From a virus: a stretch of 58,700 bases of DNA. The stretch covers positions 1-58,700 of the IMG/VR virus record IMGVR_UViG_3300021420_000036, one strand, 5' to 3'. Below the pieces are notes generated by a model. The model searched no databases, was not told the DNA's origin, and saw only the letters and a program-made list of their open reading frames with translations. Positions 37,709 to 47,919 of the stretch are shown in pieces; the first letter of the stretch is position 1; each line of letters starts with the position of its first letter. The position numbers were made by a program, and so were the translations under genes.

Positions 37709-39564
37709 GCGTTATAATTGAGGACGTGTTTGCCGCGCAGTTCCCTGGACTTGCGGCGGAGATCGTCCAGCCATTCCAGGTTTTGCGTTTCACTATCCGC
37801 ATTGGCGAGGCGGGAGATGGAGAAGCCCCGGCGGCGAGCGCCTTCCACCGCAATGGCAAACCAGTCGGCCAGGTCGGGCGAGCGCCCGGTGCGTTGCTTC
37901 ATGCCGGGGCGTTCGGCGGTGCCGGACTTGGGCTCGACCTGGACTTTGAAATTCTTTTTATCCCACTGGCGCATGCACAACTCCTCCAGCACGCCCTCGG
38001 GGAGGTTGCGAATCTGCCCGGCCTCGATGGCGAAGCGCAGCGAATACCACAACTCGGTGACGAAATTCAGATAATACTCGGTGCAGAGCAGCAGCCGGCG
38101 CTCATTGGTTTTGGGATCACGAATGTAGTGGTCCAGCGACACGGGGCGCTCGGTGGGTTTGCCACCGAATTCCACCGGGTTGGTTTGCGCGGACCAGATG
38201 CGGGCCAGCGCCGTGCCCAGGGAGCCGCGACCGGTGGCATCGTGAAACATGTTCTCGGGCGGGATGTTTTGATTTTCCGCGTAGGTCTTGACCCACTCGG
38301 CAATCTGGTCCTCCGGCGAGGTTTTGGTGGCAATGCGGATGGGGATGATTTGCGGCTCCGAACACGAAAGAATGACGTGGCCCTCAATATCCAGCCCGAA
38401 CTCGATGTGACCGCCCACGCAGCGGTCCCCGCCGTAGGCGGCATCCACGGCCAGGATGCGGGTGAGTGAAGTGCCCTTCCAGGTGACATCCTCCTGCGCG
38501 CGGAATTGCCGGCACATATCGCGCGTGACGACGCGGCGCAGGAGCAGGGCGTTGCGCATGGAGCCGATGCACTGCTGATGATACTCCGGCGAGTCGTCCC
38601 CCCACGTCCGGCGGGTTTCCTCAATCTGTTTGCGGTGGGGCAGGTATTTGAAGCGGGGCGGCTGGTCCGCTGGGAAATCGAAATTGGGCGAGTCGGTGCC
38701 GATGAGGTTGATGCAAATGCCATCCATGAAGCGGGTGGGCCAGGTCTCGGTTTTATCCGGCATGGGATGGGACACCCACCCATCTAAAGGTTCACCGGCG
38801 CGCCCGAGCGGGTCGGTGGGGTCCTGGGGATTGCCGAGGACCGCCGCCCAGAAATCCTCATTTTGATTCAGGTTGGCGAAGGCGGACAGGAAGGAGGAGC
38901 CCATGAATTGCGCTTCATCCGCAATCAGGCGGACGCGCTTTTGATGGATGCCGATGTATTTGCCGAGCCCGACGTACTTGCTGCCCTGGATGCAGGGGAT
39001 GCCGATGAGCCCCTTGCGCAAGTCGCGCGCGGTGTCTTCCTCAATATCATCCGTGGCGATGGCGTGTCGGGAGTCGATGAGATGGCCGGCGAGCCACGGG
39101 AATTTTTCCTTGCCAAGCTCGAACAACTTTTTGATTTCGCCCCAGACGCGCAGTTCGAGTCCGCGCAGGTCGGTGGAGGAGATCAGGACGATGGTGTCGT
39201 TGGGGAACACCCAGTAATCGCACAGGAAGAGCCAGGCGGCGGAGTGGGTTTTGCCGGTGCCGCCGGAGCCCATGAGGGTGGCGACCTTGTGTTTACACAT
39301 TTCATCCCGGCACAGCGCGTGCCAGCGGTGATCGTCAAGGCCGGGCCAGATGATCTGGCGCATGGCCTCAAAGTGGAAGGCGCGGCCAAGGCCGCACAAT
39401 GGATGGGATGCGGCGGGCAGGTTGCCCACCGCCACAGGCAACTTGCCTGTGCCACCCTGGGAAGGGGACCACGTCCCCCCTTTGCGGAGGCAAGCCATTT
39501 CGATTTTGAGCGGGTGGGCACCCACGGGCCATTGGGCACCGTATTTTTCAAACGTGTTAGCCAC
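37705..39564 (-). CDS. terL: Terminase large subunit
   Basis: 619 aa from GTG 39564 (the frame extends further upstream but lacks a better start). Walker A GSGGTGKT near residues 98-105, Walker B VRLIADEAQ, and nuclease features LAVDAAYGG, FHDATGRG and SPDLADW are visible. Together these show an ATPase-nuclease that packages DNA. A dispersed repeat (39401-39460) inserts GGTGKLPVAVGNLPAAS into the N-terminal region. It sits on the minus strand, separated from the portal, which is unusual. Confidence 0.9.
   Translation of the reverse strand: MANTFEKYGAQWPVGAHPLKIEMACLRKGGTWSPSQGGTGKLPVAVGNLPAASHPLCGLGRAFHFEAMRQIIWPGLDDHRWHALCRDEMCKHKVATLMGSGGTGKTHSAAWLFLCDYWVFPNDTIVLISSTDLRGLELRVWGEIKKLFELGKEKFPWLAGHLIDSRHAIATDDIEEDTARDLRKGLIGIPCIQGSKYVGLGKYIGIHQKRVRLIADEAQFMGSSFLSAFANLNQNEDFWAAVLGNPQDPTDPLGRAGEPLDGWVSHPMPDKTETWPTRFMDGICINLIGTDSPNFDFPADQPPRFKYLPHRKQIEETRRTWGDDSPEYHQQCIGSMRNALLLRRVVTRDMCRQFRAQEDVTWKGTSLTRILAVDAAYGGDRCVGGHIEFGLDIEGHVILSCSEPQIIPIRIATKTSPEDQIAEWVKTYAENQNIPPENMFHDATGRGSLGTALARIWSAQTNPVEFGGKPTERPVSLDHYIRDPKTNERRLLLCTEYYLNFVTELWYSLRFAIEAGQIRNLPEGVLEELCMRQWDKKNFKVQVEPKSGTAERPGMKQRTGRSPDLADWFAIAVEGARRRGFSISRLANADSETQNLEWLDDLRRKSRELRGKHVLNYNA
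39401..39460. repeat. Dispersed palindromic repeat (GGTGGCACAGGC family), copy 2
   Basis: It aligns with 2247-2308 over about 60 bases and is translated in the terminase gene. Confidence 0.75.
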
Positions 39565-39586
39565 GGATAAACACAGATAGCACGGA
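39560..39586. repeat. Dispersed repeat family C, copy 4
   Basis: AGCCACGGATAAACACAGAT then AGCACGG. On the minus strand it provides the GTG start region of the terminase gene. Confidence 0.75.
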
Positions 39587-39591
39587 TGGGG

Positions 39592-39615
39592 ACAAAGTTG
39601 GGGTATCGACTTTGT
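39592..39615. promoter_or_regulatory. Inverted repeat between divergent genes
   Basis: ACAAAGT (39592-39598), a 10-base gap and ACTTTGT (39609-39615) lie in the 76-base space between terminase (minus) and the tail gene (plus). A dimeric operator or RNA hairpin is possible. No convincing -35/-10 pair was found there. Confidence 0.35.
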
Positions 39616-39640
39616 GGGTGGTGGTGGACGACGGTCAAGG

Positions 39641-42349
39641 ATGGCGAGTGGTGTACGGATTGCGGACGGTTCATTTGATTTTAGCGGCGGGATTGACTCG
39701 GGCCGGGTGACCACGGTGGTGGGGCCGAACAACCCGCACGGGTTGCCGCGTTCGATGCTGGCGTGGCTGACGAGCGGGACCGTGCGGCAGGGAGGCATCC
39801 AGCCGCGCAACGGTTTCCAGCCGCTGGTGGACATCATACGGGGCAACGTGGAAAATGACGCCCTGACGCCCGAAGCGGGCATTGCGGCGGCGATGCAGGC
39901 GGTGATCCGGGTAACGGGGCCGACGCCGCTTTTCCAGGGGCAGTTTTTATACGAGCCGTTCTTTGCGAATCCCTACTTGGTGATGAGCGTGGGTGGGAGG
40001 ATTTACAAGGTGCTGGTGGAAGCGCCGTTTACGGTGACGGATTTGAGCGCGCAGTTCGGACTGGTTAACCCGGCGACACCGGTGCAGGCGTATTTTGTGC
40101 AGGGGGAACAATTCCTGGTGATTCAGGCCGGGGACGGCGCGAGCCCGAACCCGACGCTGCCGTTATTCTGGGACGGGACGATTTTGCGTCGGAGCGTGGG
40201 ACTGGCACCGGCGGGCGTGAGCGTGGGGACCTACACGCTGACGACGACGATAGGATGGGTGGTGCCCAATGTAGGCGCGACGGTGGTGGTGACGCTGGCC
40301 AGTCCGTATCCCGGCAGCGTGGGGGATGTGTTGCAGTGGCCCGGGTTTGGGACGTTCACGGTGAATTCCATTTCCGGCAACACGGTGACCCTGGTGGACA
40401 CGGCCTCGACCCAGGTGGGCAACACGGTGACGCCGGGGACCTATGTGATCCCGACGACGCCGGGGCCGGCCACGACGGTCCACAATGTGACCACGACCAA
40501 TGCGCCGGTGCAGCCGTTTTTCCCCGGCAACACGCTGAACGCGGTGTTGAACGCGCCCTATACCGGCGCGGTGGGCGATAGCGTCAACTGGATTGGCGTG
40601 GGGACTTACACGGTGTTGGGATTGACCAACGCGAACCAGACGGTGTCGCTGGCGGCGGTGACGTTGCAAGCGCCGCAGAACGCGCCGATTGGCGCGGGGG
40701 CTTACACCTGGGTGGCGACGGGACCGAGCACGCCCTCGACCAATGTGGCGCAGGCGCGCACGACCAGCACGGCACCGAACCAGCCGTTTCCCGGCGGAAC
40801 CATCAACGTGACCGTGACCGTGGCGTTCACCGGTACGGCGGGGGACACGGTGTATTGGATTCAGAACTCGGGGAACTTCGACGGCATCGGGATTTACAAA
40901 CTGCTGGGGTTGAGCGGGGGCGGGACGGTGTTGAGCCTCCAACTGGTGACGGCTCAGGCGAATCCGGGAACGAACATCGGCGCTGGCAACTATGTGTTCA
41001 TCGACGTGCCATCGGCAGTCAGCGGCGGCGGTGGTGGCGCGGTGGGATTTGTGCCGGAACTGCCGGCGGCGGGGCCGATGGTGTATTACGCGGGGCGGAT
41101 ATGGTACGCGCAGGGGCGGAAATACACGGCGGGGGATATTGTGTTCGGCCCGAGCGGGACGCTGCCGTATAACTTCACCGATTCGATTTTGAAAGTGACG
41201 GAGAACCCGCTGGCGATTGGCGGGGACGGATTCACGGTGCCATCGCAGGCCGGGAACATCACGGCGCTGACTTACACGAGCAACCTGGACACGAGCCTGG
41301 GGCAGGGGCCGCTTTATATCTTCACGACGCGGCAGGTCTATCAACTGCAAGTGCCGGTGACGCGGACGGCGTGGATTGCGGCGGGCAGCGCCAACATGCC
41401 GCTGCAAACGGTGGCGCAGATCAAGTACGGGAGCACGAGCGACCGGTGCGTGGTGCATGTGAACGGGGACTTGTTTTACCAGAGCCTGGAACCGGCGATA
41501 CGGAGTTTGTTCGTCAGCACGCGGTATTTTGAGCAGTGGGGGAATATTCCGATTTCGCGCAACGAGAACCGGGTGCTGCAATTCAACAACCGGGCGTTGA
41601 TGGCGCTGGCCAACGGCATCCAGTTCGACAACCGGCTGCTCCAGGCGATTCTGCCGGTGCAGACGCCGGTGGGGGTGGGCTTCCAGGCGATTGCGCCACT
41701 GGACTTCGACATCATCAGCAGTTTCGGCCAAGAGGAGAGCGCGCCGCCGCCGGCGTGGGAGGGAATGTGGGAGGGGATGGACGTGCTGCAATTGAGCGAG
41801 GGTGATTTTGGCGGCAGGCAACGGGCGTTTGCGACGGTGCACAGCCGGGTGGATGGGAGCATCCAGGTGTGGGAGTTGACGGACTTTGCGCAGACGGACA
41901 ACGGAGACGACCGGATACCGTGGTATTTCGAGACGCCGGCGTACAATTTTTTCAAGGAGTTTGAGATGAAGAAATTGACGGGCGGGGAAATCTGGATCGA
42001 CAGCATTTCGGGCACGGTGGAATTGCAGGTGCAATACCGGAGCGACGCGGACCCGTGCTGGCAGGACTGGCACCGGACGGAGTTTTGCGCGGCGCGGAAC
42101 AGTTGCGAGGACGCGAGCAACCCGGTGTGTTCGCAATATCCACTGCCGACGTTGTGCGAGGGGCATCGTTTCCCCATCACATTGCCCAATCCGCCCGCCG
42201 GAAAGTGTGCGACTATGAACCAGAGGCCCGTGGACACGGGCTACCAGTTTCAGGTGAAAGTGATCCTGAAAGGGTGGTGCCGGATACGCGGGTTGATCAT
42301 TTACGGCGAGCAGCGGGACAGAGGGCCGTATGAGGGATTGAAATGCTGA
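39641..42349 (+). CDS. Large tail protein with Ig-like repeats (nozzle-like)
   Basis: 902 aa from MASGVRIADGSFDFSGGID. The N-terminal part (RSMLAWLTSGTVRQGGIQPR) resembles T7 gp12/P22-type nozzle or stabilisation proteins that bind below the portal. Residues about 185-450 form three tandem Ig-like repeats, each with a Pro/Thr/Val-rich F-P-G-N-T and G-D-x-V-x-W-x-G pattern. The C-terminus (IPWYFETPAYNFFKEFEMKK) resembles podovirus tail proteins. It starts the second structural operon. Confidence 0.6.
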   Translation: MASGVRIADGSFDFSGGIDSGRVTTVVGPNNPHGLPRSMLAWLTSGTVRQGGIQPRNGFQPLVDIIRGNVENDALTPEAGIAAAMQAVIRVTGPTPLFQGQFLYEPFFANPYLVMSVGGRIYKVLVEAPFTVTDLSAQFGLVNPATPVQAYFVQGEQFLVIQAGDGASPNPTLPLFWDGTILRRSVGLAPAGVSVGTYTLTTTIGWVVPNVGATVVVTLASPYPGSVGDVLQWPGFGTFTVNSISGNTVTLVDTASTQVGNTVTPGTYVIPTTPGPATTVHNVTTTNAPVQPFFPGNTLNAVLNAPYTGAVGDSVNWIGVGTYTVLGLTNANQTVSLAAVTLQAPQNAPIGAGAYTWVATGPSTPSTNVAQARTTSTAPNQPFPGGTINVTVTVAFTGTAGDTVYWIQNSGNFDGIGIYKLLGLSGGGTVLSLQLVTAQANPGTNIGAGNYVFIDVPSAVSGGGGGAVGFVPELPAAGPMVYYAGRIWYAQGRKYTAGDIVFGPSGTLPYNFTDSILKVTENPLAIGGDGFTVPSQAGNITALTYTSNLDTSLGQGPLYIFTTRQVYQLQVPVTRTAWIAAGSANMPLQTVAQIKYGSTSDRCVVHVNGDLFYQSLEPAIRSLFVSTRYFEQWGNIPISRNENRVLQFNNRALMALANGIQFDNRLLQAILPVQTPVGVGFQAIAPLDFDIISSFGQEESAPPPAWEGMWEGMDVLQLSEGDFGGRQRAFATVHSRVDGSIQVWELTDFAQTDNGDDRIPWYFETPAYNFFKEFEMKKLTGGEIWIDSISGTVELQVQYRSDADPCWQDWHRTEFCAARNSCEDASNPVCSQYPLPTLCEGHRFPITLPNPPAGKCATMNQRPVDTGYQFQVKVILKGWCRIRGLIIYGEQRDRGPYEGLKC

Positions 42350-42351
42350 TT

Positions 42352-42371
42352 TAACCGCAAAGAACGCAAAG
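42352..42371. repeat. Dispersed repeat family B, copy 3
   Basis: TTAACCGCAAAGAACGCAAA lies in the short gap before the gene at 42372. Confidence 0.75.
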
Positions 42372-42632
42372 ATGGAAAGACGAAATTTCATAAAGGCGAT
42401 GTTGCTGGCGGCGGTTGCGCCGTCGGTGTTGCTGCCGCGCCTGGCCGACCATCACCGGTGGAAGCGCACCGGGAATTTGTGGGTGAGAAATCCGGCGTGG
42501 GAAACGGCGAAGTATGAAGTCTTTTACCTCCAACAGCCCGGAATTTATGACCCGGCGATTTTTACCGGAGAGTGGAGTTTTGTGACGGGGACATTCAATG
42601 GCCGCGAAGTGACGTTTGCAGCCACCGAGTAA
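42372..42632 (+). CDS. Small protein with Tat-like signal
   Basis: 86 aa. MERRNFIKAMLLAAVAPSVL has the twin-Arg pattern R-R-x-F-x-K followed by a hydrophobic core, a typical Tat signal. The mature part is short (YEVFYLQQPGIYDPAIFTG). A Tat-exported phage protein is unusual. It might be assembled in the periplasm or act as a host effector. Confidence 0.55.
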   Translation: MERRNFIKAMLLAAVAPSVLLPRLADHHRWKRTGNLWVRNPAWETAKYEVFYLQQPGIYDPAIFTGEWSFVTGTFNGREVTFAATE

Positions 42633-42633
42633 C

Positions 42634-44670
42634 ATGGGAAACATTTTGTGCCCAACGAAAATTGACTGCGCGTGCGACGATAACCCGTTCGCCAACCTGA
42701 GCGCGGAAGCGCCGGACCCGCGTCTGTTTTTCAGCACGGCGTTTGTGCAGTTGCTGCCGCCGCTGGGCACGGCGTGGAACGCGATTTCCTGCACGAGTGT
42801 GTGCGAAAGCGGCGTCTCGCAACAAGCGGCGGACTTGTGCGCGACGTTGCAGGCCGAAGAGTGTGTGGTGGGCGGGTTCACCACGGGCGGGACGGCAGCA
42901 CCGCCGGGACCGCCACCGAGCGAACCGCAGGGGACTGTGGCGACGGGATTCTTTTTGAACAGCCCGCAGGATGGGCTGGTGTTTTGTCCCGATGGGTTGC
43001 CGTTCACCTACACGGTGCCGGCGGGGTTATTTGGCGATTTCAGCCAGAGCGGGGCGGACGCGAAGGCGAAGAGTTACGCGCAGCAACTAGCGGCGCAGCA
43101 TGTGATTTGCCTGGGCGACATACAGAGCCAAGTTTGTGCGGGTGCTGCTTATGCTTCAACCATTGTGGCCACGGGTGGCTTTTTGGCGGTGGCACCGGGA
43201 GGCGATGCTTGGGAATTGACCTCCGGTGCGCTGCCGCCGGGGTTGACGATGGACACGGGGAACATCACGGGCGGGCAGAGCACGATCAGCGGGACGTGCA
43301 ATGTGCCGGGGATTTACACGTTTACGGTGAGCGTGACGGACCCGAGCGGGGATTTCCAACAGAAGACTTATACCATCAAGGTGGCGGGCATCATCAACGC
43401 GATGACGCTGCCCAATGGTTCGGTGGGCGGTGCCTATAGCCAGGACGTGAACAGTGTGGGCGTGACCAACCCGATTTTCAGCGTGGACGGCGGGGCGCTG
43501 CCGCCGGGACTTGCGCTGGACCCGGGCGGGATTATTTTTGGGACGCCAACGACCAACGGCACATTCAACTTTGTGCTGGGCGTGACGGAGGCCGGGACAG
43601 GTGTGACGTGCGACACGCCCGCGAGCATCACCATCTCCGGGACGTGCGTCCAGCCGGTGATTAAGTACGCCGTCCTGTTTAGCAACTCTGCGATAGAAGG
43701 AGCGGACACAGTAATGGCGTATCGATCCGGCGCTGGGCACTATACGTTTGTAACCAATGACGGCACCGTTGGACTTTTGATGGCGCAAGCCCTAAACGAT
43801 TCGACCGGAGCGTTGTTAATGTCAGGACAAGCAACGGGCGGCAACGGTGGCACTGTCGCTGTTTACTACCCGCCCACAGACAATTTTTATTGTTATGACC
43901 TTGTGAGCGCGAAAGAATGGTCCGGTGCGACGCTGAATCAACTCGACAATCAAGCTGGCGCATTTGGCAATTTCACTTGGGACGTTACTTACAACTCGGT
44001 GAATTCCCTGGTTTATCTTAACGCCAACACTGACTTGGTGGTGTTCAACCCGGCGGTCAATTACTTCACTCCTGTAGCCGATATTGGCAGTGGAACGCCT
44101 AATATTTTCTTTTCTGGAAAACTGTCACTGGACACGACCAGCAACCGTTTGTTCGTGGGTTTTGTGGACGCGAGCGGGCCGGTTTGGGCTGGGAGCGTGA
44201 AAGTGTTTGACACGACGGCGGCGTTGCCGGCGCTTCTGCACACCTGGAATATTCCCGGCGGGCCGGGTGGAACGCTCATCAACTCCGCGATTTTCTGTCC
44301 CGGAACCAACAAAGTGTATGTGATTGGTTGCGAGTTGACGGCAGGACAGGCGGGAGACCAGCGTGACTTTGTGATGGTCCTGGACGCGACGACTGGAGTC
44401 ATCCTGCATAACTTCACGGCACCGGACCCTATTGGAGGACTGGCGACGTTTGGCGGAATTGCCAACCCAGTGCACAATCCCGTGGCGAATCTTTTGTATG
44501 TTCCGGGTTCGGGTTCGATCATGGTGCTCTGCACCAACACCGACGCATTTCTCACTTCCATGGCGGTGACCCCAAACGGCCTGAACGGAATTTATGTGTC
44601 TTTCAACAACACGGTTTCTTACGTCAGTGCCGGAGATGCAACGCACAGCACAATAAACAATTTTGGTTAA
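42634..44670 (+). CDS. Beta-propeller/Ig fibre protein
   Basis: 678 aa from MGNILCPTKIDCACD. An N-terminal Cys-containing stretch is followed by two Ig-like (He_PIG type) domains marked by ALPPGLTMDTGNITGGQST and GALPPGLALDPGGIIFGTP. The C-terminal half has repeated blade-like motifs (NFTWDVTYNSVNSLVYLN, SGKLSLDTTSNRLFVGFVD) of a beta propeller. Such layouts suit receptor-binding or tail spike proteins that bind glycans. It starts in frame after the Tat-like gene. Confidence 0.6.
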   Translation: MGNILCPTKIDCACDDNPFANLSAEAPDPRLFFSTAFVQLLPPLGTAWNAISCTSVCESGVSQQAADLCATLQAEECVVGGFTTGGTAAPPGPPPSEPQGTVATGFFLNSPQDGLVFCPDGLPFTYTVPAGLFGDFSQSGADAKAKSYAQQLAAQHVICLGDIQSQVCAGAAYASTIVATGGFLAVAPGGDAWELTSGALPPGLTMDTGNITGGQSTISGTCNVPGIYTFTVSVTDPSGDFQQKTYTIKVAGIINAMTLPNGSVGGAYSQDVNSVGVTNPIFSVDGGALPPGLALDPGGIIFGTPTTNGTFNFVLGVTEAGTGVTCDTPASITISGTCVQPVIKYAVLFSNSAIEGADTVMAYRSGAGHYTFVTNDGTVGLLMAQALNDSTGALLMSGQATGGNGGTVAVYYPPTDNFYCYDLVSAKEWSGATLNQLDNQAGAFGNFTWDVTYNSVNSLVYLNANTDLVVFNPAVNYFTPVADIGSGTPNIFFSGKLSLDTTSNRLFVGFVDASGPVWAGSVKVFDTTAALPALLHTWNIPGGPGGTLINSAIFCPGTNKVYVIGCELTAGQAGDQRDFVMVLDATTGVILHNFTAPDPIGGLATFGGIANPVHNPVANLLYVPGSGSIMVLCTNTDAFLTSMAVTPNGLNGIYVSFNNTVSYVSAGDATHSTINNFG

Positions 44671-44672
44671 TC

Positions 44673-45755
44673 ATGAGAACCACCCTGGGACAAGTCAGAC
44701 AGTCGCGGTTGCCGCAGAGCATCGGGCGGTGCGCGAATGATTTGCCGGAGGTGGCAGCGTTTGTGAATCAGGCGCAGCAGCAACTGATCAACGCCGGCGG
44801 CGAGACGGGGTTCTGGGGCGGGTGGGAAAAGGTGGCGTTCCAGGCGACGCGCTGCAATCCCTACATCACGCTGCCGCGAAAATACGCGCGGGCGATCAAC
44901 CTGGCGGTGTGCCGGTTTCCGATACGGATGCAGAATGAATTTTATGAGTTGCTGCCGGACGGCATCGGCCTCCAGGACTTTTGCAGCATCAAGGGGCGGA
45001 CGGACTGGTGCGGCGCGCTGGAGGGTTACGAACGCGGGACGGTGGTGAGCATGACGGACCTGACGCCGACGAACCAGTTGCTGCGGGTTTATTTGACGGA
45101 CCCGAGGGACATTGGGAAACGGATTTTGATCGGGCCGGCGCAGGACCAGAACGGAAATTTTATTTACACGCAGGACGGCAACCCGAGCGTGAACGGGTTT
45201 TATCTGACGCTGGCGCAGCCGTTCACGACGAGCGCGTTTGTGGTAACGAGTTTCAGCGGGGTGCAGAAGGACGCGACGTACGGGGACGTGCTGCTTTACC
45301 AAGTGGACGCGACGACCGGGGCGCAGGTGTTGCTCTCGCGTTATGCGCCGGATGAAATCACGCCGGCGTATCGAAGATTTTTCATAAAAAATCTTCCTTG
45401 TGGGTGTCATGCGACACAAGTCCCCGGCAACCCGTGCGTGTCGGGCGCACCGGTGCCGGACGGGGTGGTGACGGTCACGGCGCTTTGTAAACTGGAGTTT
45501 ATTCCGGCGAACCGGGACACGGATTATTTGATCATCGGGAACATCCCGGCGTTGATTGAGGAGTGCAAGGCGATTCGATATAGCGACATGGACGAGCCGA
45601 ACGCGGTGACGCTGGAGGGCAAGAGCCACCAGAAGGCGATCAAATATTTGAACGATGAACTGCGGCATTACCTGGGCGAGTTGCAACCGGCAGTGAACCT
45701 CGCGCCGTTCGGGACGGCGACGCTGCGGAGGCAACGGATTGGGACATTGATTTAA
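44673..45755 (+). CDS. T7 gp11-like tail/connector protein
   Basis: 360 aa. LGQVRQSRLPQSIGRCANDL and VNQAQQQLINAGGETGFWGG at the start, then ITLPRKYARAINLAV, match podovirus gp11-type adaptor proteins below the portal. It directly precedes internal virion proteins, as in T7-like genomes. The stop codon TAA begins a family B repeat. Confidence 0.7.
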   Translation: MRTTLGQVRQSRLPQSIGRCANDLPEVAAFVNQAQQQLINAGGETGFWGGWEKVAFQATRCNPYITLPRKYARAINLAVCRFPIRMQNEFYELLPDGIGLQDFCSIKGRTDWCGALEGYERGTVVSMTDLTPTNQLLRVYLTDPRDIGKRILIGPAQDQNGNFIYTQDGNPSVNGFYLTLAQPFTTSAFVVTSFSGVQKDATYGDVLLYQVDATTGAQVLLSRYAPDEITPAYRRFFIKNLPCGCHATQVPGNPCVSGAPVPDGVVTVTALCKLEFIPANRDTDYLIIGNIPALIEECKAIRYSDMDEPNAVTLEGKSHQKAIKYLNDELRHYLGELQPAVNLAPFGTATLRRQRIGTLI

Positions 45756-45772
45756 CCGCAAAGAACGCAAAG
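45753..45772. repeat. Dispersed repeat family B, copy 4
   Basis: TAACCGCAAAGAACGCAAAG starting at the gp11-like stop codon. The rest of the gap to 45851 holds similar degenerate sequence. Confidence 0.75.
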
Positions 45773-45851
45773 CGGACAAAGACAACACTTTTAACAGAAG
45801 GCAACTGAGGGAACAGAGAGAACGGAAAAGACGGTTCAGGAAATATGATTT

Positions 45852-46772
45852 ATGGCGTACTCGGGTGAAATAACGACTTACGGGCAAAACTCCGCGCAGC
45901 AGGGGCTGGACGAAGCGACGGGCATGAACAACCAGTTCAACGCGGCGGCGTTTGGGTCGAGACCGAGCGCGCCGGCACCGGCAATCACGGCAGGCGCGAA
46001 CACGGGTGCGGCGATAGGCGCGCAGCAGTCGGTTTACAATCAGTTGCCGGGTTACGCGGGGAGCTTGACGAACATCGGCGCGAACATCGGCAGCGAGACG
46101 GCGGGGGAACTGCCGGACGTGGTGAAGCGGCAACTGGCGCAGGCGGCGGCGGAGCGGGGCATCGCCACCGGTTCGCCGGGCAGCGACAACAGCAACGCGA
46201 GTTATTTGCAGAGTGTGGGGCTGGAGAGCCTGGACTTGACGGGGCTGGGGCAGCAGCAGTTTCAAAGCATTTTGCCGAGCCTGCCGGGGAACGCGATTGC
46301 GCAGAATCCGCTGAGTTACGTGACGCCGGGACAGAATTACGAGGCCGGGTTGCAGAACAGTATTTTTGGGAGCGCGCCGGACCCGGCATCGGCAGCGCGG
46401 GCGAGTCTGGGCGCGGTGGCGGGTGGGTTTAATCAGGGGCGCGGGAGCATGGGCGCGCCGGGGTTGGGTGGGTTTGATTCGTCAGCGGATTGGTGGAACC
46501 AGCCGGCTGGAACGGGGACGGCGGGCGGCGGTGGGACGGGTGGTGGGACTTACATTGGCGGGGTGTATTACGGGCCGGGGCAGCAACCTGGAAATAGCGC
46601 GGTGATTGATCCGATTGTGCAGAAGTATGTGCAGTCGGTATATGGCGGGAATGACCCGACGGACCCGGGCGTGGGCGCGGCGATTGACAGTTCGCAGCCG
46701 GCGCAGTTGGCGGGGTTTGACACACAGGCGGCGGCGGGAGGGGACAACGCGGCCAATTATCCGAGTTACTGA
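45852..46772 (+). CDS. Internal virion-like protein (Gly/Ala rich)
   Basis: 306 aa, mostly Ala/Gly/Asn/Thr with [20 protein letters not shown] near the middle, a pattern of small internal proteins next to podovirus ejection proteins. It ends six bases into the minus-strand HNH gene. Function inferred only from position. Confidence 0.55.
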   Translation: MAYSGEITTYGQNSAQQGLDEATGMNNQFNAAAFGSRPSAPAPAITAGANTGAAIGAQQSVYNQLPGYAGSLTNIGANIGSETAGELPDVVKRQLAQAAAERGIATGSPGSDNSNASYLQSVGLESLDLTGLGQQQFQSILPSLPGNAIAQNPLSYVTPGQNYEAGLQNSIFGSAPDPASAARASLGAVAGGFNQGRGSMGAPGLGGFDSSADWWNQPAGTGTAGGGGTGGGTYIGGVYYGPGQQPGNSAVIDPIVQKYVQSVYGGNDPTDPGVGAAIDSSQPAQLAGFDTQAAAGGDNAANYPSY

Positions 46773-47167
46773 TGAACGCGCTTTTTAAAATTTACGGGTC
46801 CGCGAATGAATCTGCCCGCGCGATGACCAAGCCGTCCTTTGTTCATGGCGTCGTGAGTATTATCGGCATGCGTTCCCAGAAAAAGATGCTCCGGGTTGCA
46901 ACAAATCCGATTGTCGCACTTATGACACACAAGCACACCATCGGGAATTGGTCCCTTGGCAATTTCAAACGCCACGCGGTGCGCCAGCAGGGTACGAAAA
47001 TTACGGGTGGTTTTTCCATATCCGTTCTTGCCGATGGCACCAGCCCACGGCCAACACGAATCCGTGCAGCCGGAGGTGACACGATGGCGAAATCTTTGCT
47101 CGAACGATGGTGCTTTGGCCCATCGAACCTTTGCGCCCAAGCGACCAATGCAACTGTAATCGCGCAT
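46766..47167 (-). CDS. HNH homing endonuclease
   Basis: 133 aa from [10 protein letters not shown] (an upstream in-frame ATG at 47203 would give 145 aa). [50 protein letters not shown] and THADNTHD are the standard HNH nuclease blocks found in free-standing phage homing enzymes. It is on the opposite strand, wedged between two virion genes that it overlaps by 7 nt on one side. It likely drives spread of itself or its neighbourhood. Confidence 0.85.
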   Translation of the reverse strand: MRDYSCIGRLGAKVRWAKAPSFEQRFRHRVTSGCTDSCWPWAGAIGKNGYGKTTRNFRTLLAHRVAFEIAKGPIPDGVLVCHKCDNRICCNPEHLFLGTHADNTHDAMNKGRLGHRAGRFIRGPVNFKKRVHQ

Positions 47168-47196
47168 AACAAACTTATAAACCTGGGAGGTGGCAG

Positions 47197-47919
47197 GTGC
47201 CAATAGAAATCCCCAGTTGGCTTCATGCCCCGGATGTGGCGGCGGATTACGCGAAGGGCTTGGCTTTGGGTTCGCAGGTGGCGGAGGCGAGCCAGCGGTT
47301 GCAGGCGGAGAACACGCGGACGCAAATGGAGGCGCAGGCGCGGGCGCAGAGCCTCAAGCGCGAGCAGACGATGCAGCAGCAGGAACTGGCGACGAAGAAG
47401 GCGTATCAGGACGCGCAGGTGGGGCTCAAGAAACAGCAACTGGACCAGATTGGCGCGATGAACGCGGCCAAGATGAAGGCGGCTGCCGGACACATCGCGG
47501 CGCTGCACAAGTATGGGAGCCTGGTGGGCGGCGGGATGAGCCACCAGGATGCGCTGTTCCAAGTGCCGGAACTGGCGACGCCGCAGAATCTGGCGAGCGC
47601 GCAGAAGACGGATGAGGATTTGGGGAGTCAGCGGCTGGAACTATCCCGGCAGCGGCTGGAATTCCAGCAGCAGCAGGGCGAGGCGAGAAGGAACAAGCCG
47701 GTGGAAGTCGGCGAGCAGGAGAACACGACAACGGACTCCGACACGGGGGAGAAGACGACCACGCGGCGGAAGATTTTTGGCGCGCCGGGGGACAGCGCTG
47801 GCCTGCAACCGAGCAAGGGGAAGATCACGAAGGAACAGGCGAAGGAATTTATCAAGCTCGCCAATGGCGACAAAGAGAAGGCGCGCAAACTGGCCCGGGA
47901 CGCGGGCTATGAACTGTAA
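47197..47919 (+). CDS. Internal virion coiled-coil protein
   Basis: 240 aa. A long Gln/Ala/Glu coiled coil (residues about 20-90) and a C-terminal helical module [20 protein letters not shown]. It precedes the giant polyvalent gene and abuts it (TAATG), as an ejection-protein partner would. No enzymatic motif. Confidence 0.6.
   Translation: MPIEIPSWLHAPDVAADYAKGLALGSQVAEASQRLQAENTRTQMEAQARAQSLKREQTMQQQELATKKAYQDAQVGLKKQQLDQIGAMNAAKMKAAAGHIAALHKYGSLVGGGMSHQDALFQVPELATPQNLASAQKTDEDLGSQRLELSRQRLEFQQQQGEARRNKPVEVGEQENTTTDSDTGEKTTTRRKIFGAPGDSAGLQPSKGKITKEQAKEFIKLANGDKEKARKLARDAGYEL

Noticed and set aside
46772-47206. 144-aa plus-strand frame over the HNH gene
   Set aside because: It is a shadow of the HNH coding strand and lacks any coherent protein features.
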